The notes under the pieces: model-generated
Told to the model about the DNA's origin: nothing
What the model saw: only the letters and a program-made list of their open reading frames with translations
Database searches by the model: none
NCBI GenBank assembly: GCA_964649895.1
Contig: CAZYRX010000008.1
Coordinates: 1 to 59,723, forward strand
Source of the DNA: Halanaerobium sp964649895
Lineage (GTDB): Bacteria; Bacillota; Halanaerobiia; Halanaerobiales; Halanaerobiaceae
Direction of reading: 5' to 3'
Length of the DNA: 59,723 bases
Part shown: positions 1 through 7,375 of the stretch, in pieces
How the letters are laid out: every line of letters begins with the position of its first letter
How positions within the stretch are numbered: position 1 is the stretch's first letter
Program-made: the position numbers and the translations under genes

Positions 1-10
1 CTGTAAAAAA

Positions 11-86
11 TGGAGCCGGTGACAGGATTCAAACCTGCAGCCTGTGGTTTACGATACCACTGCTCTATCAATTGAGCTACACCGGC
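11..86 (-). tRNA. tRNA-Thr (anticodon CGU)
   Basis: Read on the minus strand this folds as a complete 76-nt cloverleaf with an encoded CCA end. The acceptor stem is GCCGGTG/CACCGGC, the anticodon stem GTGGT/ACCAC encloses loop ATCGTAA, and the anticodon is CGT, reading ACG (Thr). The D-loop is AATTGATA and the T-loop TTTGAAT. Compared with the usual AGTTGGTA and TTCGAAT, positions 15 and 19 are A, and 48 and 56 are T, so both the 15-48 and 19-56 tertiary pairs are A-U rather than G-C. All helices are intact, which argues for a functional gene. Confidence 0.95.
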
Positions 87-95
87 TTTTTGATT

Positions 96-932
96 TTAAA
101 ATGCTATAATTATTCCACCCTCATTAGCATAAACAGTGCTTATCCCTGCAGTTTCTACAATAATTATATCACGAAAATTATATCTTTTATACGCTTCTTC
201 CCTTATATATTCTGCTTTTTTTAATGCATTACAATGTGATATTCCAAGTATTTTATTTTCTAAATCTTTATCTTTTTCACCAATTTTATCAATCAGTTTT
301 TTTATTGTTCTCTTACTTCCTCTTGCTTTATCTAATAAAGTAATAGTACCATCATCAGTACCTGCTAAGATTGGTTTTATATTAAAAAAAGATGCCAGCT
401 TCCCTTTCACCTTATTCATACGCCCTGCTTTTATCAAATTATCTAGTGAGTCTAACACAAATAATGTCTGCATATCTGAGATGTAATCATCAGTTCTCTT
501 AATTATTTCTTCTTTTTTTAAACCAGATTCAATCAATTCACCTAATTTAACTGCAGCCATTGTCTCTCCAGATGCAGCGCTAAAAGAATTAAAAACATGT
601 ACAAATTTAGTATCATCTTGCTCTAATAACATTTGTTTTGCTAAAACTGCATTTTGATAAGTACTGCTTAATTTATCAGAAAGCGTAACAACAAAAATAT
701 TATCATTTTTTTTATATAAATCTAAAAATGTTTCTGGAGAAGGACTTGCAGTTTTGGGTACTTGACTACTCTCTTTCATTTTCTTTAATAAATATTCTCT
801 ATCTAAATTACTATCATCTATAAAAGTTTCTTCTCCTATATCGATTGACAAGGGCGCTGTTGATATATTAAATTTATTGCGAAGTTCTTCTGTAAGATCA
901 CAGCAGCTATCTACCACAATTTTTGATTGCAT
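96..932 (-). CDS. DegV family fatty-acid-binding protein
   Basis: A 278-aa DegV family (COG1307) protein. The family binds a single fatty acid, and in Firmicutes relatives (FakB) presents it to fatty acid kinase for phospholipid synthesis. The N-terminus reads SKIVVDSCCDL, the typical first strand and aspartate. TASPSP (residues 61-66) is the conserved fatty-acid head-group loop, and SFSAASGE further on corresponds to the second conserved serine/glycine region. Length is normal for the family (about 280). A longer frame starts at 947, but its first codons are the Shine-Dalgarno itself (GGAGGT), so the ATG at 932 is chosen. Which fatty acid is bound cannot be told from sequence. Confidence 0.9.
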   Translation of the reverse strand: MQSKIVVDSCCDLTEELRNKFNISTAPLSIDIGEETFIDDSNLDREYLLKKMKESSQVPKTASPSPETFLDLYKKNDNIFVVTLSDKLSSTYQNAVLAKQMLLEQDDTKFVHVFNSFSAASGETMAAVKLGELIESGLKKEEIIKRTDDYISDMQTLFVLDSLDNLIKAGRMNKVKGKLASFFNIKPILAGTDDGTITLLDKARGSKRTIKKLIDKIGEKDKDLENKILGISHCNALKKAEYIREEAYKRYNFRDIIIVETAGISTVYANEGGIIIAF

Positions 933-1099
933 GAATATTACCTCCATAACATGATTTACCTAAATATATAACTATATTGATTATTCTATCTTTTGACATT
1001 AAAAAAATCAACTTACAAAAAGATAAAAGATTAAAAATGACATGTATTATTAGAGTCATGCTTGTATATATTTGAATAATTATCTAAATAAAAATAAAA

Positions 1100-1125
1100 A
1101 AAGCCCCGGCAGAAACCAGAGCTTT
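1100..1125 (-). terminator. Terminator of the cold-shock gene
   Basis: On the minus strand a 10-bp stem (AAAGCTCTGG with CCGGGGCTTT, two G-U pairs) and 6-nt loop are followed by a run of Ts. It lies about 30 bp after the cold-shock stop codon, so it ends that short transcript. Confidence 0.85.
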
Positions 1126-1153
1126 TTAATGTGCGATTAAATTTTTGTTAAAC

Positions 1154-1357
1154 TTATATAACTACAACATTTTCTGCCTGTGGTCCACGATCTCCTTCAA
1201 CAATTTCGAATTCTACTTCCTGTCCTTCTTCAAGATTCTTAAAACCTTCCTGTTGAATGGCAGAAAAATGTACGAATACATCATCTCCGTCTTCTCTTTC
1301 AATAAAGCCATAACCCTTTTTCTCATCAAACCATTTTACTGTTCCTGTGTAAACCAT
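1154..1357 (-). CDS. csp: Cold-shock protein (CspA family)
   Basis: A 67-aa single cold-shock domain, the full length of bacterial CspA/CspB proteins. It binds single-stranded RNA and DNA and melts mRNA secondary structure in the cytoplasm. RNP1 is KKGYGFI (residues 13-19) and RNP2 is VFVHFS (27-32), with the starting VKWF strand and the acidic C-terminal half typical of the family. A strong AGGAGG precedes the ATG. The gene is monocistronic, with its own terminator downstream, and its leader contains a 9-bp inverted repeat (1385-1417). Confidence 0.97.
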   Translation of the reverse strand: MVYTGTVKWFDEKKGYGFIEREDGDDVFVHFSAIQQEGFKNLEEGQEVEFEIVEGDRGPQAENVVVI

Positions 1358-1384
1358 ATTAATATCTTCCTCCTAAAATTTTAA

Positions 1385-1417
1385 ACTGAACAAGGTTTCT
1401 ATTTTAGATTGTTCAGT
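1385..1417 (-). promoter_or_regulatory. Inverted repeat in the csp leader
   Basis: ACTGAACAA and TTGTTCAGT form a perfect 9-bp inverted repeat with a 15-nt loop, ending about 27 bp before the csp start codon on the transcribed strand. It could be a leader hairpin that is temperature- or Csp-responsive, or an operator. The repeat is seen directly; its role is inferred. Confidence 0.5.
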
Positions 1418-1579
1418 ACTTTAAATATATCACCTGTTAATATTTTTGTCAAATTATGACTTCATATTTTTAAATAAGCAAATAATTAATTACTGAACTG
1501 AATAGAAATATCTATTCTTTTCTGTTAAAATAAATTTATCCATATATCATAAATATTATTAAAAGAGGAAGTGGGTTTA

Positions 1580-2851
1580 ATGGAAGAATTTATAAAAATA
1601 AATTTTGTCTTTAATTACAGCAATCTCTTCTTAATTTTAATTGCTTTTATTGTAATTTTATTTAGCTCATTATCAGCCTGGAACAAAATTAAAATAAATA
1701 AATTTGTTTATTATTTTTTATTAACTTCATTATTATTTAGTTTTATTATTGTAAGCAGCACAAATAGCTGGCTTTTGTTTGTTATTGGCTGGGAAATAGC
1801 TACTTTAGTAACTACTTTACTACTTTTGTGGGATAACAAATATACTGCCTGGGAATATTTTATTATTCAATTTATTGGTGGTAGCATTCTTATATTTACT
1901 GTTCTATTAGCTTATACCAATGGTTATGATAAAATAATGCAGATTGATAATTATTTCTTGCAGCTAATGTTTACAGCAGCTGTAGGTATAAAAAGTGGAA
2001 TAATTGGTTTTCATATCTGGATACCATATATTTATAAAAAAGCATCACCTGCTTTTTGTGCTTTATCATCTGCTTTAGTCGCTAAATTCGGATATATTTT
2101 ATTATTAAAAATTATTGTCAATGGTAATAGAGTTTTACTTTACTTGGGTATCATTATGATTTTCTATGGAGGAATAAAGGCTTTAGAAGAAAAAAATTAC
2201 AAGCTAATTCTTGCATACAGCTCTATTAGTCAATTCGGGTTTATTATGCTTGCTCTTGGGAGTGGAAATAAATATGGTTATTATGGAGCTCTTCTTCACA
2301 TAGCCGCACATTCTTTAGCCAAATCTTCTCTTTTCAATGGAGCAGAAATTTGGAACAGAGAATTTAATTCTTATTCTATTTTTGATTTTAATAAATGTTT
2401 TATAAAACACAAAATCGTGACATTAAGTACGCTTCTATCTTTCTTATCTTTGATGGCTGTACCAATGTTTTTAGGCTATAACAGCAAACATTTAATAAAA
2501 TATTCTCTATCAAATATTTCCATGTTTGAATTATTGCTTCATTTAGGAAGTGTTTTAACAATTTCTTATTCATTTAAAATATTATGGATCTTAATCTTTA
2601 AAGATATTCTAAACCATAATTCAAGTTGGAAAATAAATAGCACAAATAATTACCAGACAAATTTTAGTGATAAAATATCTTTATTATTACCTGGTTTAAT
2701 ATTAATTTTTTCTACTTTCTCTATTAATTATTTTTTTGATAACAGTTTTGAGTTTCATTATCTAAATGGTATTTTTACAACTATCATTTACTTTATCACA
2801 GCATATATAATACGTTTTCCAATTATGGCCAGGATTAATCCTAAAGAGTAA
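1580..2851 (+). CDS. Proton-conducting membrane subunit (NuoM/NuoN/MrpD-like), stand-alone
   Basis: A 423-aa very hydrophobic protein of the Proton_antipo_M family, which forms the ion-translocating modules of complex I, membrane hydrogenases and Mrp antiporters. Signature residues are present: the helix glutamate in GWEIATL (about residue 72), lysine in GIKSG (138), the broken helix HIWIPYIY with the following ASPA segment (145-158), lysine in VAKFG (169), YSSISQ (213) and the HIAAHSLAKSS helix (240-250). It is shorter than NuoM/N (about 480-500), mainly at the C-terminus. A GTG at 1571 touches the AGAGGAA Shine-Dalgarno, so ATG 1580 is preferred. No partner subunit gene lies nearby, so its complex is unknown. 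Confidence 0.8.
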   Translation: MEEFIKINFVFNYSNLFLILIAFIVILFSSLSAWNKIKINKFVYYFLLTSLLFSFIIVSSTNSWLLFVIGWEIATLVTTLLLLWDNKYTAWEYFIIQFIGGSILIFTVLLAYTNGYDKIMQIDNYFLQLMFTAAVGIKSGIIGFHIWIPYIYKKASPAFCALSSALVAKFGYILLLKIIVNGNRVLLYLGIIMIFYGGIKALEEKNYKLILAYSSISQFGFIMLALGSGNKYGYYGALLHIAAHSLAKSSLFNGAEIWNREFNSYSIFDFNKCFIKHKIVTLSTLLSFLSLMAVPMFLGYNSKHLIKYSLSNISMFELLLHLGSVLTISYSFKILWILIFKDILNHNSSWKINSTNNYQTNFSDKISLLLPGLILIFSTFSINYFFDNSFEFHYLNGIFTTIIYFITAYIIRFPIMARINPKE

Positions 2852-2887
2852 AAAAGCTTTACTCTAAATATTTAGAGTAAAGCTTTT
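2852..2887. terminator. 36-bp perfect palindrome, bidirectional terminator
   Basis: AAAAGCTTTACTCTAAAT is followed immediately by its exact reverse complement. The element sits between the convergent stop codons of the proton-channel gene and the alcohol dehydrogenase gene and gives an A-run/T-run hairpin in both directions. Confidence 0.85.
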
Positions 2888-2918
2888 AAATAATCTATAT
2901 TATTATATTTTTTATTGA

Positions 2919-4085
2919 TTAAAATCCTTCATAAGCATTTTCAAAGATGCCTATAACTTCTTCTAAAGTAGCCTGTCTTGGATTAGTAGCACTACTTGCA
3001 TCAGCAAGGGCGTTTTTAGCTAGAGTTTCAAAGTCATCAGGACTAACACCTTCAAGTTCTTGTAGACTTCCAGGAATACCTAAATCAGCTGCTAAGTCAA
3101 CTATAGCTTTAATACCAGCATCTGCAGCTTCCATAAGAGTCATACCTTCAGTTCTAGCACCTAATAGTTCACCCATCTTAGCTACTTTTTCTGGTTTAGC
3201 TAATTTATTAAAGTCTGTTACATGAGGCAGTAAAATAGCATTACAAACACCATGAGGAAGATCATAAAATCCACCTAATTGATGTGCCATACCATGTACT
3301 AAACCAAGTGAAGCATTATTGAAAGCCATACCTGCTAAGAATTGAGCATAAGCCATTTTTTCTCTTAATTCATAATTTGAACCATTTGCAACAACTTTGC
3401 GGAGGTTTTCTCCAATTAGCTCAAAAGCTTTTTCGGCCGCTGAGTCAGTAAGTGGATTAGCGATTGTTGATACATAAGCCTCAACTGCGTGAGTTAAAGC
3501 ATCCATACCAGTATTAGCTGTTAATGCCTGAGGTTTTTCAAGCATTAAAACTGGATCATTTATGGAAACATTTGGAGTAACTCTCCAATCAACTATTGCC
3601 ATTTTTATATGTCTTTCTTCATCAGTTATAATACAGAATCGTGTCATTTCACTTGCTGTACCAGCTGTTGTATTAACTGAAACAAGAGGCATAATTGCTT
3701 CATTAAGTTCATTTAAGCCTTCATAATCTTCAATTTTTCCTCCATTAGTAGCGACAGTTGCTATACCTTTAGCACAGTCATGGGAACTACCACCACCAAG
3801 AGATACTATAACATCTGCACCTGATTCTTCAATCATTTCTAGGCCAGCGTTTACATTAGAAACAGTCGGATTTGGCTGCACACCATCAAAAACAACAAAT
3901 TCTAAACCTGCTGCTTCTATTTGATCAGTAACTTTCTTAACTATACCAATTTCATTTAATACAGAATCAGTAACTACTAAAGCCTTAGTTCCACCCTGTC
4001 TTTTAATATGTTCACCGATTTCATTAACCGTGTCTTTACCCAATACATTAACTGACGGAATAAAATATCTACTTTCTGTTGCCAA
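2919..4085 (-). CDS. Iron-containing alcohol dehydrogenase
   Basis: A 388-aa group III Fe-ADH that interconverts aldehydes (or 1,3-propanediol/butanol type alcohols) and NAD(P)H. The nucleotide-binding GGGSSHD motif is at about residues 97-103. Metal ligands lie in the DALTHAVEAY helix, the GLVHGMAHQLGG segment and the PHGVCNAILLP segment, all intact. Full family length. The longest frame begins with GTG at 4094, but that codon overlaps the GGAG Shine-Dalgarno; the TTG at 4085 has an 8-nt spacing and is preferred. The preceding promoter is near-consensus, suggesting strong expression as expected for a fermentative alcohol dehydrogenase. The substrate is not determined. Confidence 0.93.
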   Translation of the reverse strand: MATESRYFIPSVNVLGKDTVNEIGEHIKRQGGTKALVVTDSVLNEIGIVKKVTDQIEAAGLEFVVFDGVQPNPTVSNVNAGLEMIEESGADVIVSLGGGSSHDCAKGIATVATNGGKIEDYEGLNELNEAIMPLVSVNTTAGTASEMTRFCIITDEERHIKMAIVDWRVTPNVSINDPVLMLEKPQALTANTGMDALTHAVEAYVSTIANPLTDSAAEKAFELIGENLRKVVANGSNYELREKMAYAQFLAGMAFNNASLGLVHGMAHQLGGFYDLPHGVCNAILLPHVTDFNKLAKPEKVAKMGELLGARTEGMTLMEAADAGIKAIVDLAADLGIPGSLQELEGVSPDDFETLAKNALADASSATNPRQATLEEVIGIFENAYEGF

Positions 4086-4147
4086 ACTTACCACTCCTTT
4101 TAGTTTTGTAAATTTGAAATTTTGTGAATATTGTAATACTGTTAATA

Positions 4148-4176
4148 ATTTTATATAGTTTAGTATAAAATGTCAA
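4148..4176 (-). promoter_or_regulatory. Promoter of the iron alcohol dehydrogenase gene
   Basis: On the minus strand TTGACA (4176-4171), a 17-bp spacer and TAAAAT (4153-4148) match the sigma-A consensus at 11 of 12 positions. It implies a leader of about 55 nt. Confidence 0.75.
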
Positions 4177-4462
4177 ATTATATATTTCACATGTTTAAAT
4201 GTATAATTATTACATAGATGGTTATATAAGTTTGTGAATGCTCGCTTGATAAATAAATTTTATATATAAAAACAGTTTTACTTATTATAATATTTTAATA
4301 TTGTTTATTATAATTTATGTATGTGAAATGTTTATTTAAATTTTTATAATTTTTTGAAATTTTTTGATATTTATTATTATTTTTATTATATTCTTAAATT
4401 TCTTAATTATTATATTTTGATATATGCTAATATGTTGAACTAAAATAGTTTATTAACAGAAA

Positions 4463-4498
4463 AAACTCCACTATGATTTAATTATCACAGTGGAGTTT
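4463..4498 (-). terminator. Terminator of glgC
   Basis: AAACTCCACT pairs with AGTGGAGTTT around an AT-rich 16-nt loop, followed on the minus strand by a T-run. It lies about 43 bp after the glgC stop codon. Confidence 0.8.
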
Positions 4499-4540
4499 GT
4501 AATTTATAAAAATTATTTATGCAAAATATGTTAAGCTAAA

Positions 4541-5851
4541 TTATATATTTAATTCTCTCACCTGAGCTTCGTCTCCTTTAGCCAATTTATGTCCGATTTC
4601 AGATGTAACTGTACTTCCACTTTTAATATCTTTACTGTCAAAGTCAGCTGGAGCAGCATAAGAGAAAACCCTACAATTTCTTCCAATTGTCGTTCCTTCT
4701 GGTATTTCTGCTCTTTTAGCAATAATATTCAAACCATTGTCAAGTAGATCCGGTTTATCTCTATTTGGAGTAAAATCATCACCAAAACCAACTCTGCAGT
4801 TTGCTCCTATCTCAACCTCTTTATCTATTATAGCTTTTTCTACTACAGTACCTTTTCTGATAATAGTATCGTTAAAGATTACTGAATCTTTAACAACAGC
4901 TCCTTCTTCTATGTATACACCAGGGCTAATAACTGAATTTTCTACTTTTCCATTAATGACAGCTCCATTAGAAATAAGACTTTTCTCTGTTCCGCCATTC
5001 TTTCCGAATTTAACAGGAGGTTTTTCTTCACTTCTAGTAAATAACTTCCACTCTTCATCATAAAGATTTAAATCAGGCATTGGATTAGTTAATTCCAAGT
5101 TTGCCTGCCAGTAAGCTTCTAGAGTACCTACATCTTTCCAGTAGTTATCAAATGAATATAGATACACTTTATCATTTTCTATCATGGGTGGGATTATATG
5201 ATGGCCAAAATCTGAATCTTCTTCACTACAGTATTTTTCTAATACATTTAGTAGCGCATCTTTATCAAATACATAAATACCCATTGAAGCTAGATTGCTT
5301 GGTGGGTTTTCCGGTTTTTCTAAGAAATCTATAATTTTTTTGTCTTCTTGATAATCCAAAATCCCAAATCTATGTGCTTCTTCATATTCTACAGGCTGAG
5401 CTGCGATTGTTAAATCTGCATCTTTTTCTCGGTGAAATTCAATCATTTTTCTGTAATCCATATCATAAACGTGGTCTCCCGATAAAATAATTACTTCATC
5501 TGGATCTTGATTACGAATAAAACTCATGTTTTGATAGATTGCATGAGCAGTTCCTTCATACCAGTCTGTAGTACCAGGTTTGCCTCTAAATGGCTGTAGG
5601 ATAGTTACTCCACCTAGTTTTCTATCTAAATCCCATGGTTTACCTATACCTATATGATTATTTAACGAAAGTGGTAAATACTGTGTTAAAACCCCTATAT
5701 TATAAATATCCGAATTAACACAATTACTTAATGCAAAATCAATTAATCTAAACTTACCTGCAAAAGGAACACTAGGTTTAGCTCTGTGTGCAGATAATAT
5801 GTCCAATCTTGTCCCTCTTCCGCCAGCTAATATTAAAGCTAATGTTTTCAT
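4541..5851 (-). CDS. glgC: Glucose-1-phosphate adenylyltransferase
   Basis: A 436-aa ADP-glucose pyrophosphorylase: ATP + glucose-1-P to ADP-glucose + PPi, the committed step of glycogen synthesis. The nucleotidyl-transferase motif GGRGTRL is at residues 10-16, followed by KPSVPFAGKFRLIDFALSNC, the sugar-phosphate FLEKP motif and a C-terminal left-handed beta-helix of hexapeptide repeats. The ATG at 5851 has an AGGAGG at 7 nt; an in-frame TTG two codons earlier is too close to it. It stands alone, with no glgD, glgA or glgB nearby, and has its own terminator. Confidence 0.96.
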   Translation of the reverse strand: MKTLALILAGGRGTRLDILSAHRAKPSVPFAGKFRLIDFALSNCVNSDIYNIGVLTQYLPLSLNNHIGIGKPWDLDRKLGGVTILQPFRGKPGTTDWYEGTAHAIYQNMSFIRNQDPDEVIILSGDHVYDMDYRKMIEFHREKDADLTIAAQPVEYEEAHRFGILDYQEDKKIIDFLEKPENPPSNLASMGIYVFDKDALLNVLEKYCSEEDSDFGHHIIPPMIENDKVYLYSFDNYWKDVGTLEAYWQANLELTNPMPDLNLYDEEWKLFTRSEEKPPVKFGKNGGTEKSLISNGAVINGKVENSVISPGVYIEEGAVVKDSVIFNDTIIRKGTVVEKAIIDKEVEIGANCRVGFGDDFTPNRDKPDLLDNGLNIIAKRAEIPEGTTIGRNCRVFSYAAPADFDSKDIKSGSTVTSEIGHKLAKGDEAQVRELNI

Positions 5852-5884
5852 TATCAATCCTCCTCTGAATAAAATGTGCTAAAA

Positions 5885-5912
5885 AAAGAGTTCCTCTTAA
5901 GAGGAACTCTTT
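5885..5912 (-). terminator. Terminator after tRNA-Leu
   Basis: A perfect 28-bp palindrome (AAAGAGTTCCTCTT and its complement) followed by a T-run on the minus strand, 16 bp after the tRNA-Leu 3' end and upstream of the glgC ribosome-binding site. Confidence 0.85.
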
Positions 5913-5928
5913 AAATGTACAAACTATA

Positions 5929-6016
5929 TGGTGCCGAAGGCGGGGGTCGAACCCGCACGGCCGCAAGGGCCACTGGATTTTGAATCCAGCGCGTCTGCCA
6001 ATTCCACCACTTCGGC
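5929..6016 (-). tRNA. tRNA-Leu (anticodon CAA)
   Basis: An 88-nt class II tRNA on the minus strand with encoded CCA. Acceptor stem is GCCGAAG/CTTCGGC, anticodon stem CTGGA/TCCAG with loop TTCAAAA, giving anticodon CAA (reads UUG). The long variable arm (about TGGCCCTTGCGGCCGT) is typical of tRNA-Leu. T-loop TTCGACC and D-loop GG are canonical. Confidence 0.97.
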
Positions 6017-6072
6017 ATTAACATTGATTATTTTAACACAGATTTTAGACAAAAGCAAGGAGTTAAAAATGT

Positions 6073-7212
6073 CTAATATCTAAAAATTGCAGTAATATTT
6101 TCATTATCAGGCATTTCAGATTTATCAAGAGGATATACATCCCCACCATTTGCTATTGTATGGGCTGCAGCATAATTATATAAGTCATAATTTTCTCTTC
6201 TATTCAGTTTTTTTATTTCATTTTCATCAGCAGAAAACACGCCTTCTTCTACTGCCTTTTTATTAATCAGCAGAGAATCAACTTTACTGTAATAAGCTGC
6301 TTCAATAATTTCTTCAAGATTATCAGATATTTTATCTGTGCCTTTTAGATTATTATATTTTTCTTTCATTTCTTTTACATAATCATGAAGATGGGGTTCG
6401 AGAATTTTCCAGCCCCTTTCTTTAAGCTCTTTATAGTTCATCTGCCCAGCATTACCACTTATATTATCTTCAAGCAAATTTCCATAACTATTTATATCTT
6501 TATAAATTGAGAAAAGATTATCATCACATGCTAAAAGTAAATAATTATCTTTAGATTTTAGCTCATTGAAAACAACTCTATTCACCTCTTTTAAATAATG
6601 CAGTAGATCTTCCTGATCATCATCCCCTGCACCACCTTCACCATGAAAAATAGAGCCTGAAGCTGCTCTGCTCATCGACTGATATTTCTGAGCTCCTTCA
6701 TCTTCTATATTTAAAAATTCTTTAATGTTTTTTGGTAAATTTTCTAATTCAACTTCTTGTATATCATTTTTATCGGCTAGATATAATTTATTGAATTTAG
6801 GACTTAAGGCTAGAATATAATATTTTTGATAATCCCAAAGATCTGTAATTAGTTGTTTTATATCAAAAAGCTGGCTTACATGAACACTATCAAATATATC
6901 AGCTGTTAAACTAAAATATTCAAAAGTTTCTTCACTTATAAATACTGCAAGTCCTTCCTTTTGTTCCTGCCAAAAATTAATATCAGCTGCTAATTCAGCA
7001 GCTTCACTCAAAAATTTATCAACTTCCCGCTGCTTGTATTCCCATTTTTCTTTCAGTTCTTTTTCGGCTTGCTGCAGCAGGTTTTTAAATTCAATTTCTA
7101 GTTTTTTAAACTCACCATTGTGCACTGCTTTTGTAGACATGTAAATAGAAACACAGGGACTTTCCTGACAATTAATGAGATCTTTTAAAATATCTTTACT
7201 AACTTCTGTCAT
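6073..7212 (-). CDS. baeRF family release-factor-like protein
   Basis: A 379-aa protein that I match to the bacterial archaeo-eukaryotic release factor (baeRF) superfamily, likely family 3 or a neighbour. Supporting segments are the N-terminal VSIYMSTK strand, GLAVFISEETFEYFSL, the mid-protein LALSPKFNKLYLAD strand, the FHGEGG loop (about residue 190) leading to DLLHYLKEVNRVV, and an L7Ae-like C-terminus ending in GGDVYPLDKSEMPDNENI. The region around residues 40-80 looks coiled-coil. The family resembles eRF1/Pelota and is thought to act in translation termination or ribosome rescue; direct function is unproven. It is a single gene, with no obvious operon partner. Confidence 0.75.
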   Translation of the reverse strand: MTEVSKDILKDLINCQESPCVSIYMSTKAVHNGEFKKLEIEFKNLLQQAEKELKEKWEYKQREVDKFLSEAAELAADINFWQEQKEGLAVFISEETFEYFSLTADIFDSVHVSQLFDIKQLITDLWDYQKYYILALSPKFNKLYLADKNDIQEVELENLPKNIKEFLNIEDEGAQKYQSMSRAASGSIFHGEGGAGDDDQEDLLHYLKEVNRVVFNELKSKDNYLLLACDDNLFSIYKDINSYGNLLEDNISGNAGQMNYKELKERGWKILEPHLHDYVKEMKEKYNNLKGTDKISDNLEEIIEAAYYSKVDSLLINKKAVEEGVFSADENEIKKLNRRENYDLYNYAAAHTIANGGDVYPLDKSEMPDNENITAIFRY

Positions 7213-7375
7213 AATTATAACCCCCTATTAATTTAAAAGTTTACTACTCTCTACTTCATTTAAGACTTATAAATTCAAAGGTTAAAAATTCATCAATATT
7301 CCTTTCTCTATCTTTATTTTATCAAAAATTAGAAGAATTTAAAATAGATAATAGAACTTGATTTAAATAATAAAT

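Larger units (their letters stand above)
4086..4540. other. AT-rich intergenic region
   Basis: No coding potential seen. It holds the alcohol dehydrogenase promoter (4148-4176) at one end and the glgC terminator (4463-4498) at the other. The middle (about 4200-4440) is extremely AT-rich with no repeat or motif that I can interpret. Confidence 0.6.

Noticed and set aside
136..486. Open frame on the plus strand inside degV
   Set aside because: It is antisense to a clear DegV gene, has no ribosome-binding site and matches no family.
2947..3225. Open frame antisense to the alcohol dehydrogenase
   Set aside because: Its composition mirrors the real gene on the other strand and it has no start signal.
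4095..4330. Possible Rex operator upstream of the alcohol dehydrogenase (TTGTGAAT and TTTCACAT fragments)
   Set aside because: Only isolated half-sites; no palindrome close to the Rex consensus at the promoter.
5778..5966. Open frame across the tRNA-Leu gene
   Set aside because: It reads through a tRNA and a terminator; not coding.
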